Under the pieces are notes generated by a model that saw only the letters and a program-made list of their open reading frames with translations, did no database searches and was not told the DNA's origin. A program made the translations under genes and the position numbers. A stretch of 23,807 nucleotides of DNA from JBBQDK01 sp038319625 (GTDB lineage Bacteria > Pseudomonadota > Gammaproteobacteria > JBBQDK01): positions 1 to 23,807 of the forward strand of contig JBBQDK010000025.1 in NCBI GenBank assembly GCA_038319625.1, read 5' to 3'. How positions within the stretch are numbered: position 1 is the first letter of the stretch; each line of letters starts with the position of its first letter. This document shows, piece after piece, positions 15,568 to 23,564 of this stretch.

Positions 15568-15583
15568 AGTAAGAAAATCGACC

Positions 15584-16510
15584 ATGCACATCACTCTACG
15601 TCAACTTGAAGTATTCGAGGCCGTGGCCCGGCACCTCAGCTATACCCGCGCGGCCGCCGAGTTGCATCTGACTCAACCGGCAGTATCTATGCAAATCAAA
15701 CAGTTGGAAGGTTCCGTGGGTTTGCCGCTGTTCGAGTCACTCGGTAAGAAGATCGCTCTGACCGAGGCCGGGCGGGATGTGTATGAGTATAGTCGCGGCA
15801 TCACCCAACAGCTCAGCGAAATGGAGGGCATGGTCAATCGCCTCAAGGGACTTTCCGGCGGCCGCCTGAAGATCTCCGTTGCCTCTACCGCCAACTACTT
15901 CATCCCCAATCTGCTCGGCACCTTCACCCAGCGCTATCCCAAGGTCACCGTCAGCCTGGATGTCACCAACCGCGAGGCGCTGCTCAAGCAGCTCATGGAC
16001 AATAGCGTTGAGCTGGTGATCATGGGCCAGCCACCGGATGAATTGGATCTCGATGCGGTGCGCTTCAAGACCAATCCTCTGGTGGTCGTGGCGCCTCCCA
16101 ATCACAGCCTCGCCCACGAACACCACATACCGCTGAAATGGCTGCAAGACGAAGTATTCCTGGTGCGTGAACCGGGCTCCGGCACACGCATGGCCATGGA
16201 ACGCTTCTTCACCGAGCGACACATCCGCATCCAGACTGGCATGGAAGTCGGCAGCAATGAAGCGATCAAGCAGAGCGTGCAGGCCGGCCTGGGGCTGGGT
16301 TTGCTGTCACGCGACACGCTGGAACTGGAACTGCGCCTCAAGCGCCTGGCGATTCTCGATATCGCCGAGTTCCCGATTCTGCGCAACTGGTTCGTTGTAC
16401 AACGTAAGGGCAAACGTCTGTCACCGGTGGCCGAGGCATTCAAGTCGTTCGTGGTCTCCGAGGCCGAAGGTTTGACCGATACAGCAATCGTCGAGGCGCC
16501 AAGCGGATGA
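15584..16510 (+). CDS. cbbR: CbbR, LysR-type activator of the Calvin-cycle operon
   Basis: 308 residues from ATG 15584; an in-frame ATG at 15524 would add 20 residues encoded by the operator DNA, so the later start is chosen. The N-terminal helix-turn-helix reads LRQLEVFEAVARHLSYTRAAAELHLTQPAVSMQIKQLE, typical of LysR regulators, and the effector domain starts near GRLKISVASTANYFIPNLLGTFTQRYP, as in CbbR. CbbR senses metabolites such as NADPH or phosphorylated intermediates and activates the divergent cbb operon. The position directly opposite cbbL strongly supports this identity. No operon partner downstream: the next gene begins 160 bp later and belongs to metal efflux. Confidence 0.95.
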   Translation: MHITLRQLEVFEAVARHLSYTRAAAELHLTQPAVSMQIKQLEGSVGLPLFESLGKKIALTEAGRDVYEYSRGITQQLSEMEGMVNRLKGLSGGRLKISVASTANYFIPNLLGTFTQRYPKVTVSLDVTNREALLKQLMDNSVELVIMGQPPDELDLDAVRFKTNPLVVVAPPNHSLAHEHHIPLKWLQDEVFLVREPGSGTRMAMERFFTERHIRIQTGMEVGSNEAIKQSVQAGLGLGLLSRDTLELELRLKRLAILDIAEFPILRNWFVVQRKGKRLSPVAEAFKSFVVSEAEGLTDTAIVEAPSG

Positions 16511-16671
16511 ATGCAGGCCAACCAGGGCGCAGATAAACAGCAAAAACCCTGCAAACGGAATTTTCCCAGCCCAAATTGATCCATGCGCTTGACGGCGACT
16601 GCACGTTGGCGTCAAGCTGCCGCTATCCAGACTGTCAGTGCATTTCATCGGGATTTGGAACGGGCCACAAA

Positions 16672-17076
16672 GTGTTACACACACTGCGCAAACTGAAAGC
16701 TCCCATCGGACGTGGCCTTGCGGCCGTGCTCCTGTTGGCGTGGTTCGCTGCCGCCCTGCACCCCTGTCTGATGATGGATAGCCTGGCCGCACCTCACATG
16801 CGCGGTGATGTCATGAACCACGACTGTTGCCCGCCCGCGGCGGTGAAACAAGCGCCTGAAACCAACTGCTCCGCACCAGGCTGCGCTATGCAGGCCGTCT
16901 CGCAACAGCAGATCGACTCACTGCCATTGGTCCGTATGGGTTTGCTGTTTGCTTTTGCACTCCTGCTGACCCTGGCGTGGCCGCGCATCGCGGCATACGC
17001 GCAGGCATTCATCCTGTCACGCGTTCCTCCACCACATCCCCACCCCACGCTCGCCTTCTGCACTCTGCTGATCTAG
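16672..17076 (+). CDS. Cys-rich small membrane protein heading the copper efflux operon
   Basis: 134 residues from a GTG at 16672; an upstream in-frame ATG at 16576 gives a Cys-containing but unconvincing extension. Two hydrophobic segments (about residues 14-29 and 84-104) bracket a periplasmic-type loop rich in potential soft-metal ligands: HPCLMM, HMRGDVMNHDCC (Cys52, Cys53), NCSAPGCAM (Cys66, Cys71), and a His/Pro-rich tail PPPHPHP. It resembles, without certainty, the small DUF2946/CzcI-like proteins often found just upstream of metal RND operons, whose role is thought to be periplasmic metal sensing or handling. A position 55 bp before the CusC-like gene supports co-expression. It may take the place of CusF, which is not present. 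Function is inferred. Confidence 0.65.
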   Translation: MLHTLRKLKAPIGRGLAAVLLLAWFAAALHPCLMMDSLAAPHMRGDVMNHDCCPPAAVKQAPETNCSAPGCAMQAVSQQQIDSLPLVRMGLLFAFALLLTLAWPRIAAYAQAFILSRVPPPHPHPTLAFCTLLI

Positions 17077-17131
17077 CTCGTACCCCGCTGCGAAAGTCCC
17101 GCTCGCCGGTCTTCTGCTACGGAGTACGCTC

Positions 17132-18418
17132 ATGTTGTCTTTGCACACACTGGCCACCACGGCCGTCATCACACTGCTGCTGCACAGCGGCGCAAGCTAT
17201 GCAGCCGAGGAATTGCTGAGTCTGGATCGTGCGGAAGCGATCGCGCTCGGCAAAAATCCCGAACTCAAGGAGCGCGCGGCGCTGATCGATGTCGCACGTG
17301 CCGGCGCCGCCGCCAGCGATGCGCTGCCTGATCCGCAACTCAAACTCGGTATGCAAAATGTCCCCGCCGACAGCCTAGCACTGGACCGTGAACCCATGAC
17401 CATGACCACGGTCGGTATCGCCCAGATGTTCCCACCGCCCGGGCAACGCGCGCAATTGCGCCACAGCGCCGATCAGGAAACCGACGTAGCTGAAGCCGAG
17501 CGTCACGAGGCGCAAGCGCGCATACGCCGCGACGTGCGTCGCGCCTGGCTGGACGTTTTTTATCTGGACCGCGCCCTGGAGACCAACGCCGAAAACCACA
17601 CCTATGTGGCACAGATGACTGCGGCGCAGACTGCGCGCTACCGGGTCGGCGAAGCCGAACAGGGTGCTGTGCTCGACAGCGCGTTGGAAGGCGATGCTTT
17701 GCTGGATGAACAACAGGATCTCGCCACCCAGCGCGATGCCGCGATGAGCCGGCTGGCGCGCCTGCTGGGCAGTGATGCGGCGACACTGCAAATAGCAACA
17801 CAACTGCCAGCAGTGCCAACACCGCCGCCAGCGGCCGCACTGCTGCATGGACTCGCCACGCACCCGCAAATCCAGGCACTTGAAGCGGCGCGGCGTGCCG
17901 CCGGTTATCAGACCGCCGCCGCGCGCCGCGCCTATTACCCGGAGTTCGGCGTGGAGGCGATGTACGGGTATCGTGCCGCACGCGATGCCGGCGGCGCCAA
18001 GGTACCGGACATGCTGTCCGCGCAGGTGGTGGTGAGCCTGCCGCTGTTTCCGGACAAGCGTCAGGATGCGCGCTTGCAACAACGCGCCGCCCGTGAGCAA
18101 GCCGCGCGTTACCGGCGTGACGATGCACTGCTGGAACTGCGCGCCGAGGCCAACACTCGATTGGCCGAACGACAGCGGTTGCAGGCACGCCTTGCACTGC
18201 TGGAAAAAAGTCGCATTCCCAAAACGGAACAGGCAGTGCGGGCCGCGTTCTCCGCTTATAAAACCAATCGTCTGCCTCTGGCCAAGGTGCTGTCGATACT
18301 GCACCGGCGCCATCTGTACGCACTTACCGAATGGCGTCTGAAAACCGATCTGGCACGCAACGCCGCCGATCTCGATTATCTCGCCACCACCACGGAGACT
18401 GCCGATGCGTCGCACTAA
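17132..18418 (+). CDS. cusC: Outer-membrane factor of Cus-type heavy-metal efflux (TolC superfamily)
   Basis: 428 residues with a signal peptide cleaved near ASYA-AEE (about residue 24) and no lipobox. Two TolC-type repeats are seen: LLSLDRAEAIALGKNPELKERAALIDVARAGAAASDALPDPQLKLG, and HPQIQALEAARRAAGYQTAAARRAYYPEFGVEAMYGY. The strand MTTVGIAQMFPPPGQRAQ is matched by AQVVVSLPLFPDKRQDA. This pattern is typical of the outer-membrane factors of metal-type RND operons, in which it forms the exit duct for Cu(I)/Ag(I). The ATG at 17132 follows GGAG at 17121-17124. The 3' end overlaps the adaptor gene by 14 nt. Sequence similarity to true CusC is only moderate; the symbol is by operon context. Confidence 0.85.
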   Translation: MLSLHTLATTAVITLLLHSGASYAAEELLSLDRAEAIALGKNPELKERAALIDVARAGAAASDALPDPQLKLGMQNVPADSLALDREPMTMTTVGIAQMFPPPGQRAQLRHSADQETDVAEAERHEAQARIRRDVRRAWLDVFYLDRALETNAENHTYVAQMTAAQTARYRVGEAEQGAVLDSALEGDALLDEQQDLATQRDAAMSRLARLLGSDAATLQIATQLPAVPTPPPAAALLHGLATHPQIQALEAARRAAGYQTAAARRAYYPEFGVEAMYGYRAARDAGGAKVPDMLSAQVVVSLPLFPDKRQDARLQQRAAREQAARYRRDDALLELRAEANTRLAERQRLQARLALLEKSRIPKTEQAVRAAFSAYKTNRLPLAKVLSILHRRHLYALTEWRLKTDLARNAADLDYLATTTETADASH

Positions 18419-19745
18419 TACACTGCTGATTGTCACACTGGGGATAGGCATTGCCTTGGGCCTGGCGCTGGGCTGGTTATTGAAGAATCCGGAATCCACG
18501 GCGCCGGTAACGCCTGCTGCACAAGCCGACAGTCCACGCAGGATTCTCTATTACCGCAATCCCATGAATCCACAAATTACCGCGGATAAACCCACCAAAG
18601 ACAGCATGGGCATGGACTACACTCCCGTCTATGCCGATGCCGGCAGCACAGACACCGGCATCCGCATCGATCCGCGGCAGGTACAAAATCTCGGCGTGCG
18701 AACCGGCGTGGTGAAGCGGCGCACCTTCGTGCGCAGCATCCGTACCGTAGGTACCGTGCTGGCCGATGCGCGCGGTGTCAGCACCTTCAGCACCAAGACC
18801 AGCGGCTGGCTGGAGCGACTGCATGTGAAAGCCGTTGGTGATGTGGTCGAACGCGGCGAGGTGTTGGCCGAGATCTACTCGCCGGAATTGCTCAGCGCGC
18901 AGGAAGACTATCGCATCGCCGTGCAGGCGGGCCGGCAACTGATGCACGCCGGTGACCACGCCATGCACACTGAAACGCGAGCTCTGGTGCAGGCAGCCCG
19001 TGAGCGCCTGCGATTACTGGACATTCCCGCCGCTACTATCGATGCCATGGCACAAGGCAAGCCGGTGCAGCGTACCATTGCTCTGCGCGCGCCCCATCGC
19101 GGTATCGTCACGGAACTCAACGTGCGCGAAGGCGCCAGTGTTACACCGGAGATGCAGTTGTACACGCTCGCCGATCTCCATCATGTCTGGGTCAATGTCG
19201 AAATCTATGCCAACCAGTTGCCGTGGGTGAAGGTCGGCGATCCGGTGCAGTTTGCCCTGCCTTTTATTCCCGGCAGGCAATGGCAGGGCCGTATAGATTA
19301 TCTGTATCCGACCCTGAATCCACAAAGCCGCACCGTGACTGCACGGCTGCTGTTCAACAACGCCGATGGCGTGCTGCGCCCTGGCATGTATGGCAATGCC
19401 AGCATCGACGCGGCGGCGCGCACCACGGTACTGGCTGTGCCGCGCGAAGCGGTATTGCGTAACGGGATGCAGGACAGTGTGATCCTGGCGCTCGGCGGAG
19501 GCCGCTTCCAGCCGGTCAGGGTCCAGGTCGGTGCAGAGAACGATGACTCCATCGAGATCGTCGACGGCCTGCAAGAAGGTCAGAAGATCGTACTTAGCGG
19601 TCAGTTCCTGCTCGACGCCGAAGCGAATTTCCAGGGTGCGAGCGCGCGCATGCAAGACGGCGATGCTTCCGACGCAGGCAATCCACTCTCCCCTCGGGGA
19701 GAAAGCCAGGGAGAGAGGGCTCCCGGCGATGCACACACTCACTGA
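18405..19745 (+). CDS. cusB: CusB-like periplasmic adaptor of copper/silver efflux
   Basis: 446 residues; GGAG lies 7 nt before the ATG, inside the end of the preceding gene. A membrane anchor (about 7-26) is followed by a Cus-type metal-binding segment, YYRNPMNPQI...KDSMGMDYTPVY (residues 49-76), with Met54, Met68 and Met70 spaced much like the three Met ligands of E. coli CusB. Then come lipoyl, helical and barrel domains (GWLERLHVKAVGDVVERGEVLAEIYSPELLSAQEDY, LRAPHRGIVTELNVREGASV, FIPGRQWQGRIDYLYPTLNPQSRTVTARL). CusB takes Cu(I)/Ag(I) from the periplasm and opens CusA. The last about 22 residues (NPLSPRGESQGERAPG...) are encoded by a copy of the GC-rich repeat and look like a recent C-terminal extension. 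Confidence 0.92.
   Translation: MRRTNTLLIVTLGIGIALGLALGWLLKNPESTAPVTPAAQADSPRRILYYRNPMNPQITADKPTKDSMGMDYTPVYADAGSTDTGIRIDPRQVQNLGVRTGVVKRRTFVRSIRTVGTVLADARGVSTFSTKTSGWLERLHVKAVGDVVERGEVLAEIYSPELLSAQEDYRIAVQAGRQLMHAGDHAMHTETRALVQAARERLRLLDIPAATIDAMAQGKPVQRTIALRAPHRGIVTELNVREGASVTPEMQLYTLADLHHVWVNVEIYANQLPWVKVGDPVQFALPFIPGRQWQGRIDYLYPTLNPQSRTVTARLLFNNADGVLRPGMYGNASIDAAARTTVLAVPREAVLRNGMQDSVILALGGGRFQPVRVQVGAENDDSIEIVDGLQEGQKIVLSGQFLLDAEANFQGASARMQDGDASDAGNPLSPRGESQGERAPGDAHTH
19684..19722. repeat. GC-rich repeat copy fused into the 3' end of cusB
   Basis: TCTCCCC, TC, GGGGAGA form a perfect 7-bp stem, followed by AAGCCAGGGAGAGAGG. It is translated in frame as PLSPRGESQGER, so the repeat has become coding sequence near the adaptor's C-terminus. 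Confidence 0.75.
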
Positions 19746-19753
19746 TTTGTGGC

Positions 19754-19800
19754 GACCCTCACCCTCTCCCCAACCCTCTCCATCAAGGGAGAGGGGGTCG
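19754..19800. repeat. GC-rich hairpin repeat between cusB and cusA
   Basis: Reverse-oriented copy: CCCTCACCCTCTCCCC, then CCCTCTCC, spacer, GGGAGAGGG, ending GTCG. It lies 9 nt after the cusB stop and about 90 nt before cusA, where it may modulate relative expression. This gap is unlike the overlap between cusC and cusB. Confidence 0.82.
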
Positions 19801-19888
19801 TATTGTGGAATAGGTATTGCGGCGGAGACGACACGAACTGCGCTAGCTGCTCGCAATATGACCGCGCATGAATTGAACAGGAACTGAC

Positions 19889-22800
19889 ATGATCGCATCC
19901 CTAATAGACTGGTCACTGAAAAACCGCTTTCTGGTGCTACTGGTCACCGTGCTGGTGGTCGCCGGCGGGCTGGTTGCCATCGCCACCACGCCGGTGGATG
20001 CGATACCGGATCTGTCCGACACGCAGGTGATCATCAAGACCAGTTATCCCGGACAGTCGCCACAGGTCATCGAGGACCAGATCACTTATCCACTTTCCAC
20101 AACGCTACTGGCGGTACCGGGGGCGGAGACGGTACGCGGCTATTCGATGTTCGGTGATTCGTTCATCTATGTACTGTTCAAGGATGGCACTGATCTGTAT
20201 TGGGCACGCGCACGTGTACTCGAATATCTGAATCAGGCAACCGGCAAACTGCCGCCCGGTGTCACGCCCACACTCGGTCCCGATGCCACCGGCGTCGGCT
20301 GGATCTTCGAATACGCGCTGGTCGACCGCAGCGGCAAGCATGATCTTTCGCAATTGCGCTCCTTGCAGGACTGGTTTCTGAAACTGGAATTGCAAGGCCT
20401 GCCAGGCGTTGCCGAAGTTGCCACGATCGGCGGCATGGTCAAGGAATATCAGGTCGAGGCCGATCCTGACAAGCTGCTCGCCTACGGCATCACGCTGCCA
20501 GAGGTGAAGACGGCGATCCGCCGCTCAAACGGCGAGACCGGCGGCTCGGTTATCGAGATGGGCGGAGCGGAATACATGATCCGGGCGCGCGGTTATATCC
20601 ACACGCTGGAGGATTTGCGCCGCGTACCGCTCGATTCTTCCTCAACCGGCGTACCCATACAACTCAGTGATGTCGCCAACATCCAGCTCGGTCCCGAATT
20701 GCGCCGCGGCGTCGCGGAACTGAACGGTGAAGGTGAAGTGGTCGGCGGCGTGGTGGTGATGCGTCACCAGGAAAACGCCCAGGCCACGATTGCTCGCGTC
20801 AAGGAACGCCTCGCAGCCTTGCAACACAGCCTGCCGCAAGGCGTGGAGATTGTCACCACCTATGATCGCTCGGCACTGGTGCAGCGTGCCATCGACAATC
20901 TCAAGGAAAAACTTCTCGAGGAATCGCTGGTAGTTGCCCTGGTGTGCGCACTGTTTCTGTTTCATGTGCGTTCGGCGCTAGTCGCCATCGTCAGCCTGCC
21001 GGTCGGCATCCTGATCGCCTTCCTGGTGATGCGCACCCAGGGCATCAACGCCAACATCATGTCGTTGGGTGGCATCGCCATCGCCATCGGCGCGATGGTC
21101 GACGCGGCCATCGTCATGATCGAAAACCTGCACAAACACATCGAACACGCCGCACCTGGCGCTGACCGTTGGCAACTGACGCGTACTGCGGCACGCGAAG
21201 TCGGCCCGGCGCTGTTCTTTTCACTGTTGATCATCACCGTGTCGTTCCTGCCGGTGTTTACGCTGGAGGCACAGGAAGGCCGGATGTTCGCGCCGCTCGC
21301 CTACACCAAGACCTACGCGATGGCGGGCGCGGCACTGCTCGCCGTCACACTGGTGCCGGTACTGATGGGCTATCTGATCCGCGGCCGCATCCGCCCGGAA
21401 CAGGCCAATCCCGTCAACCGCCTGATGATCGCCGGGTATCGCCCGGTCATCGCCTGGGTGCTGTCACATCGTGCGATGACCCTCGTCATCGCCCTGCTGC
21501 TGCTCGCCAGCACTGTCTACCCGTTGCATAAAATCGGCAGTGAGTTCATGCCGCCGCTCAACGAAGGCGATCTGCTTTATATGCCGATTACATTGCCATC
21601 GGTCTCGGTCGGCGAGGCCACGCACATGTTGCAGCAAACCGATCGCATGATCCGCCGGATGCCGGAAGTGAAAAGTGTTTTCGGCAAGGCCGGCCGTGCA
21701 GAGACCGCCACCGATCCCGCGCCATTGTCCATGATCGAAACCATAATACAACTCAAGGACCCGTCGCAATGGCGGCCCGGCATGACGCTGAAAAAGATCA
21801 AGGCGGAACTGCAAAGCAATGTACGTCTGCCAGGCCTGGCCAATACCTGGACCATGCCGATCCGTACCCGCATCGACATGCTCGCTACCGGATTTCGCAC
21901 CCCGGTGGGGATAAAAGTCGCCGGGCCGGATCTGACCGGTATCGAAAAGCTTGCCAACGAGATCGAACACGTCATCAAGCCGCTGCCGGACACTCTCAGC
22001 GTCTATGCCGATCGTGTCACCGGCGGACATTATATCGACATCGATATCGATCGCAGTGCCACCGCACGCTACGGCCTGAATATTCTCGATGTGCAGGATA
22101 TGGTGCGCACCGCCATGGCCGGCGAGGCGATCACGAACACCGTCGAAGGCCGCGAGCGCTACCCGATCAATCTGCGTTACCCGCGCGGCCTGCGCGATTC
22201 GCTGCCGGCGCTGACGGCGAGCCGCATCGCCACGCCATCCGGTGCGCAGATTCCCCTGGGCGAAATCGCCAACCTGCACATCGTCGATGGACCGCCGGAA
22301 ATCAAGAGCGAAAACGCACGTCTCAATGGCTGGATCTACATCGATACCCTCTCGGAAGACCTGGCCGGTTATGTGCGTAGTGCAAAGGCGGCCGTCGCCA
22401 GCTCAGTGGTCATTCCGGCCGGCTACTCGCTCACTTGGTCCGGCCAGTATGAATACATGGAACGCGCCGCAGCACGCCTCAAGCTTGTAGTACCCTTGAC
22501 GCTGTCCCTGATAGTCCTGTTGCTGTATCTCAATTTCCGAAATGCGGTTGAAACGCTGATGATCATCCTCAGCCTGCCGTTCGCACTGATCGGCGGATTC
22601 TGGCTGGTGCACCTGCTCGGCTATCAGCTCTCGGTAGCGGTCGGGGTCGGCTTCATCGCGCTGGCCGGTGTGGCCACGGAGTTCGGCGTGGTGATGCTGT
22701 TGTATCTGGACAATGCGTTGGCACGACATCAGGCCGAAGGCAAAGTAAACAACTGGGAAGACCTGAAGAGCGCCATTATGGAAGGCGCCGCACTGCGTGT

Positions 22801-22999
22801 GCGCCCGAAGATGATGACAGTCGCCGTGATCATCGCCGGCCTGCTGCCAATCATGTTCAGCACCGGCACTGGCAGCGAAGTCATGCAACGTATCGCCGCG
22901 CCCATGGTCGGTGGCATGATCACCGCCCCGCTGCTCAGTCTGGTGGTGATACCGGTAGTGTATGCCTTATGGAAGCGGCGGACGTTGAACCTGAAGTAG
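19889..22999 (+). CDS. cusA: CusA-like Cu(I)/Ag(I) RND efflux pump
   Basis: 1036 residues, full length for a heavy-metal RND (HME-RND) pump and very close in motif to E. coli CusA: TPVDAIPDLSDTQVIIKTSYPGQ, LGPDATGVGWIFEYALVDRSGKHDLSQLRSLQDWFLK, and MSLGGIAIAIGAMVDAAIVMIEN with the proton-relay Asp405. The methionine triad that binds Cu(I)/Ag(I) in CusA (Met573, Met623, Met672 there) corresponds to Met565 (LLYMP), Met615 (PLSMIET) and Met664 (RIDMLATG). This supports monovalent copper/silver over the divalent zinc/cobalt/cadmium of CzcA. It works as a homotrimer with CusB and the outer-membrane channel, driven by proton import. ATG 19889 is preceded by AGGAA. No cusRS regulator is nearby. A palindrome follows the gene. 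Confidence 0.96.
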   Translation: MIASLIDWSLKNRFLVLLVTVLVVAGGLVAIATTPVDAIPDLSDTQVIIKTSYPGQSPQVIEDQITYPLSTTLLAVPGAETVRGYSMFGDSFIYVLFKDGTDLYWARARVLEYLNQATGKLPPGVTPTLGPDATGVGWIFEYALVDRSGKHDLSQLRSLQDWFLKLELQGLPGVAEVATIGGMVKEYQVEADPDKLLAYGITLPEVKTAIRRSNGETGGSVIEMGGAEYMIRARGYIHTLEDLRRVPLDSSSTGVPIQLSDVANIQLGPELRRGVAELNGEGEVVGGVVVMRHQENAQATIARVKERLAALQHSLPQGVEIVTTYDRSALVQRAIDNLKEKLLEESLVVALVCALFLFHVRSALVAIVSLPVGILIAFLVMRTQGINANIMSLGGIAIAIGAMVDAAIVMIENLHKHIEHAAPGADRWQLTRTAAREVGPALFFSLLIITVSFLPVFTLEAQEGRMFAPLAYTKTYAMAGAALLAVTLVPVLMGYLIRGRIRPEQANPVNRLMIAGYRPVIAWVLSHRAMTLVIALLLLASTVYPLHKIGSEFMPPLNEGDLLYMPITLPSVSVGEATHMLQQTDRMIRRMPEVKSVFGKAGRAETATDPAPLSMIETIIQLKDPSQWRPGMTLKKIKAELQSNVRLPGLANTWTMPIRTRIDMLATGFRTPVGIKVAGPDLTGIEKLANEIEHVIKPLPDTLSVYADRVTGGHYIDIDIDRSATARYGLNILDVQDMVRTAMAGEAITNTVEGRERYPINLRYPRGLRDSLPALTASRIATPSGAQIPLGEIANLHIVDGPPEIKSENARLNGWIYIDTLSEDLAGYVRSAKAAVASSVVIPAGYSLTWSGQYEYMERAAARLKLVVPLTLSLIVLLLYLNFRNAVETLMIILSLPFALIGGFWLVHLLGYQLSVAVGVGFIALAGVATEFGVVMLLYLDNALARHQAEGKVNNWEDLKSAIMEGAALRVRPKMMTVAVIIAGLLPIMFSTGTGSEVMQRIAAPMVGGMITAPLLSLVVIPVVYALWKRRTLNLK

Positions 23000-23053
23000 T
23001 GGTGTGCTCTGTAATTCTTGGAACTTAAGGAACATCTGATTTATTCACTTTAA

Positions 23054-23126
23054 GCCGCAGAGGTGCAGAGGAAAATTAATGCTATTCAACAAGAACAATT
23101 CTCTGCGTTCTCTGCGCCTCTGCGGC
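23054..23126. repeat. Long-armed palindrome, CCGCAGAGG type
   Basis: The left arm GCCGCAGAGGTGCAGAG (23054-23070) pairs with CTCTGCGCCTCTGCGGC (23110-23126) with one mismatch in 17. Outer flanks AAGGAACATCTGATT (about 23028-23042) and AATCAGCATCCTT (about 23137-23149) extend the inverted symmetry and resemble those around the 8.35-kb palindrome. It may serve as terminator for the cus operon. Confidence 0.8.
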
Positions 23127-23206
23127 AAATACAATTAATCAGCATCCTTAATTCAAGCACCGAGAATTGTCATGCACCAGATCATGAAGCATCCCAGTGG
23201 CAGCTT

Positions 23207-23237
23207 CTCCCTCTCCCTCCGGGTTGGGGTGAGGGGG
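23207..23237. repeat. GC-rich hairpin repeat, rightmost cluster copy 1
   Basis: CCCTCTCCCTCCGGG followed by TTGGGGTGAGGGGG; the tail variant TTGGGGTGAGGG is the same as that of the 19.75-kb copy read on the other strand. Confidence 0.75.
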
Positions 23238-23303
23238 TATAGATCCCCTCATCTTCGGCAACTGCTCCCGGCGTTGCCCTACCTCCTGCATCCTTGCAGT
23301 CGT

Positions 23304-23330
23304 GACCTTCTCCCGGAGGGAGAAGGGACG
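23304..23330. repeat. GC-rich hairpin repeat, rightmost cluster copy 2
   Basis: CCTTCTCCC, GGA, GGGAGAAGG make a perfect 9-bp stem (23307-23327); a slightly diverged member of the family lacking the CAGGGTGAGGG tail. Confidence 0.7.
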
Positions 23331-23488
23331 TTCTTCCAAACCTCGGTACTTAGCGAGCATGCGGCATATGTTCCAAACAGAATGAAGCGCACTACACACC
23401 CTGCGCACAGCACAGGGATTGGCGGGCTTCGATGCGCTGTCCATTCGGTTGGCATGCTTTATACTGTGCACTAGTCTTAGGGAAGGGT

Positions 23489-23516
23489 TCCCCTCTCCCC
23501 GCTTGCGGGGAGAGGG
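23489..23516. repeat. GC-rich hairpin repeat upstream of rarD
   Basis: CCCTCTCCCC, GCTTGC, GGGGAGAGGG give a perfect stem of at least 10 bp. It lies about 50 nt before the rarD start, lacks a T-run, and could form in the leader or mark the upstream boundary of the promoter. Confidence 0.75.
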
Positions 23517-23564
23517 CTTGTGAGTGTCAGCTGAATTGGTAATGCTCAATAACAAGAGCGCCGC

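Larger units (their letters stand above)
23000..23564. other. Gene-free intergenic region packed with repeats
   Basis: No credible gene lies between cusA and the RarD-type gene. A 164-codon minus-strand reading here is assembled largely from the repeats and has no family features. The region holds one long-armed palindrome and three GC-rich hairpin copies, annotated separately. The rarD promoter should lie toward the right end, but no confident motif is seen. Confidence 0.7.

Noticed and set aside
17375..18499. 374-codon minus-strand frame opposite the cusC-like gene
   Set aside because: Antisense shadow; the plus strand gives a clear TolC-family protein in a coupled operon.
18549..18636. 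CusB metal-binding segment lacking the Cys of the usual heavy-metal-binding domain, as possible damage
   Set aside because: CusB proteins use Met here; Met54, Met68 and Met70 match that pattern, so it is a normal feature.
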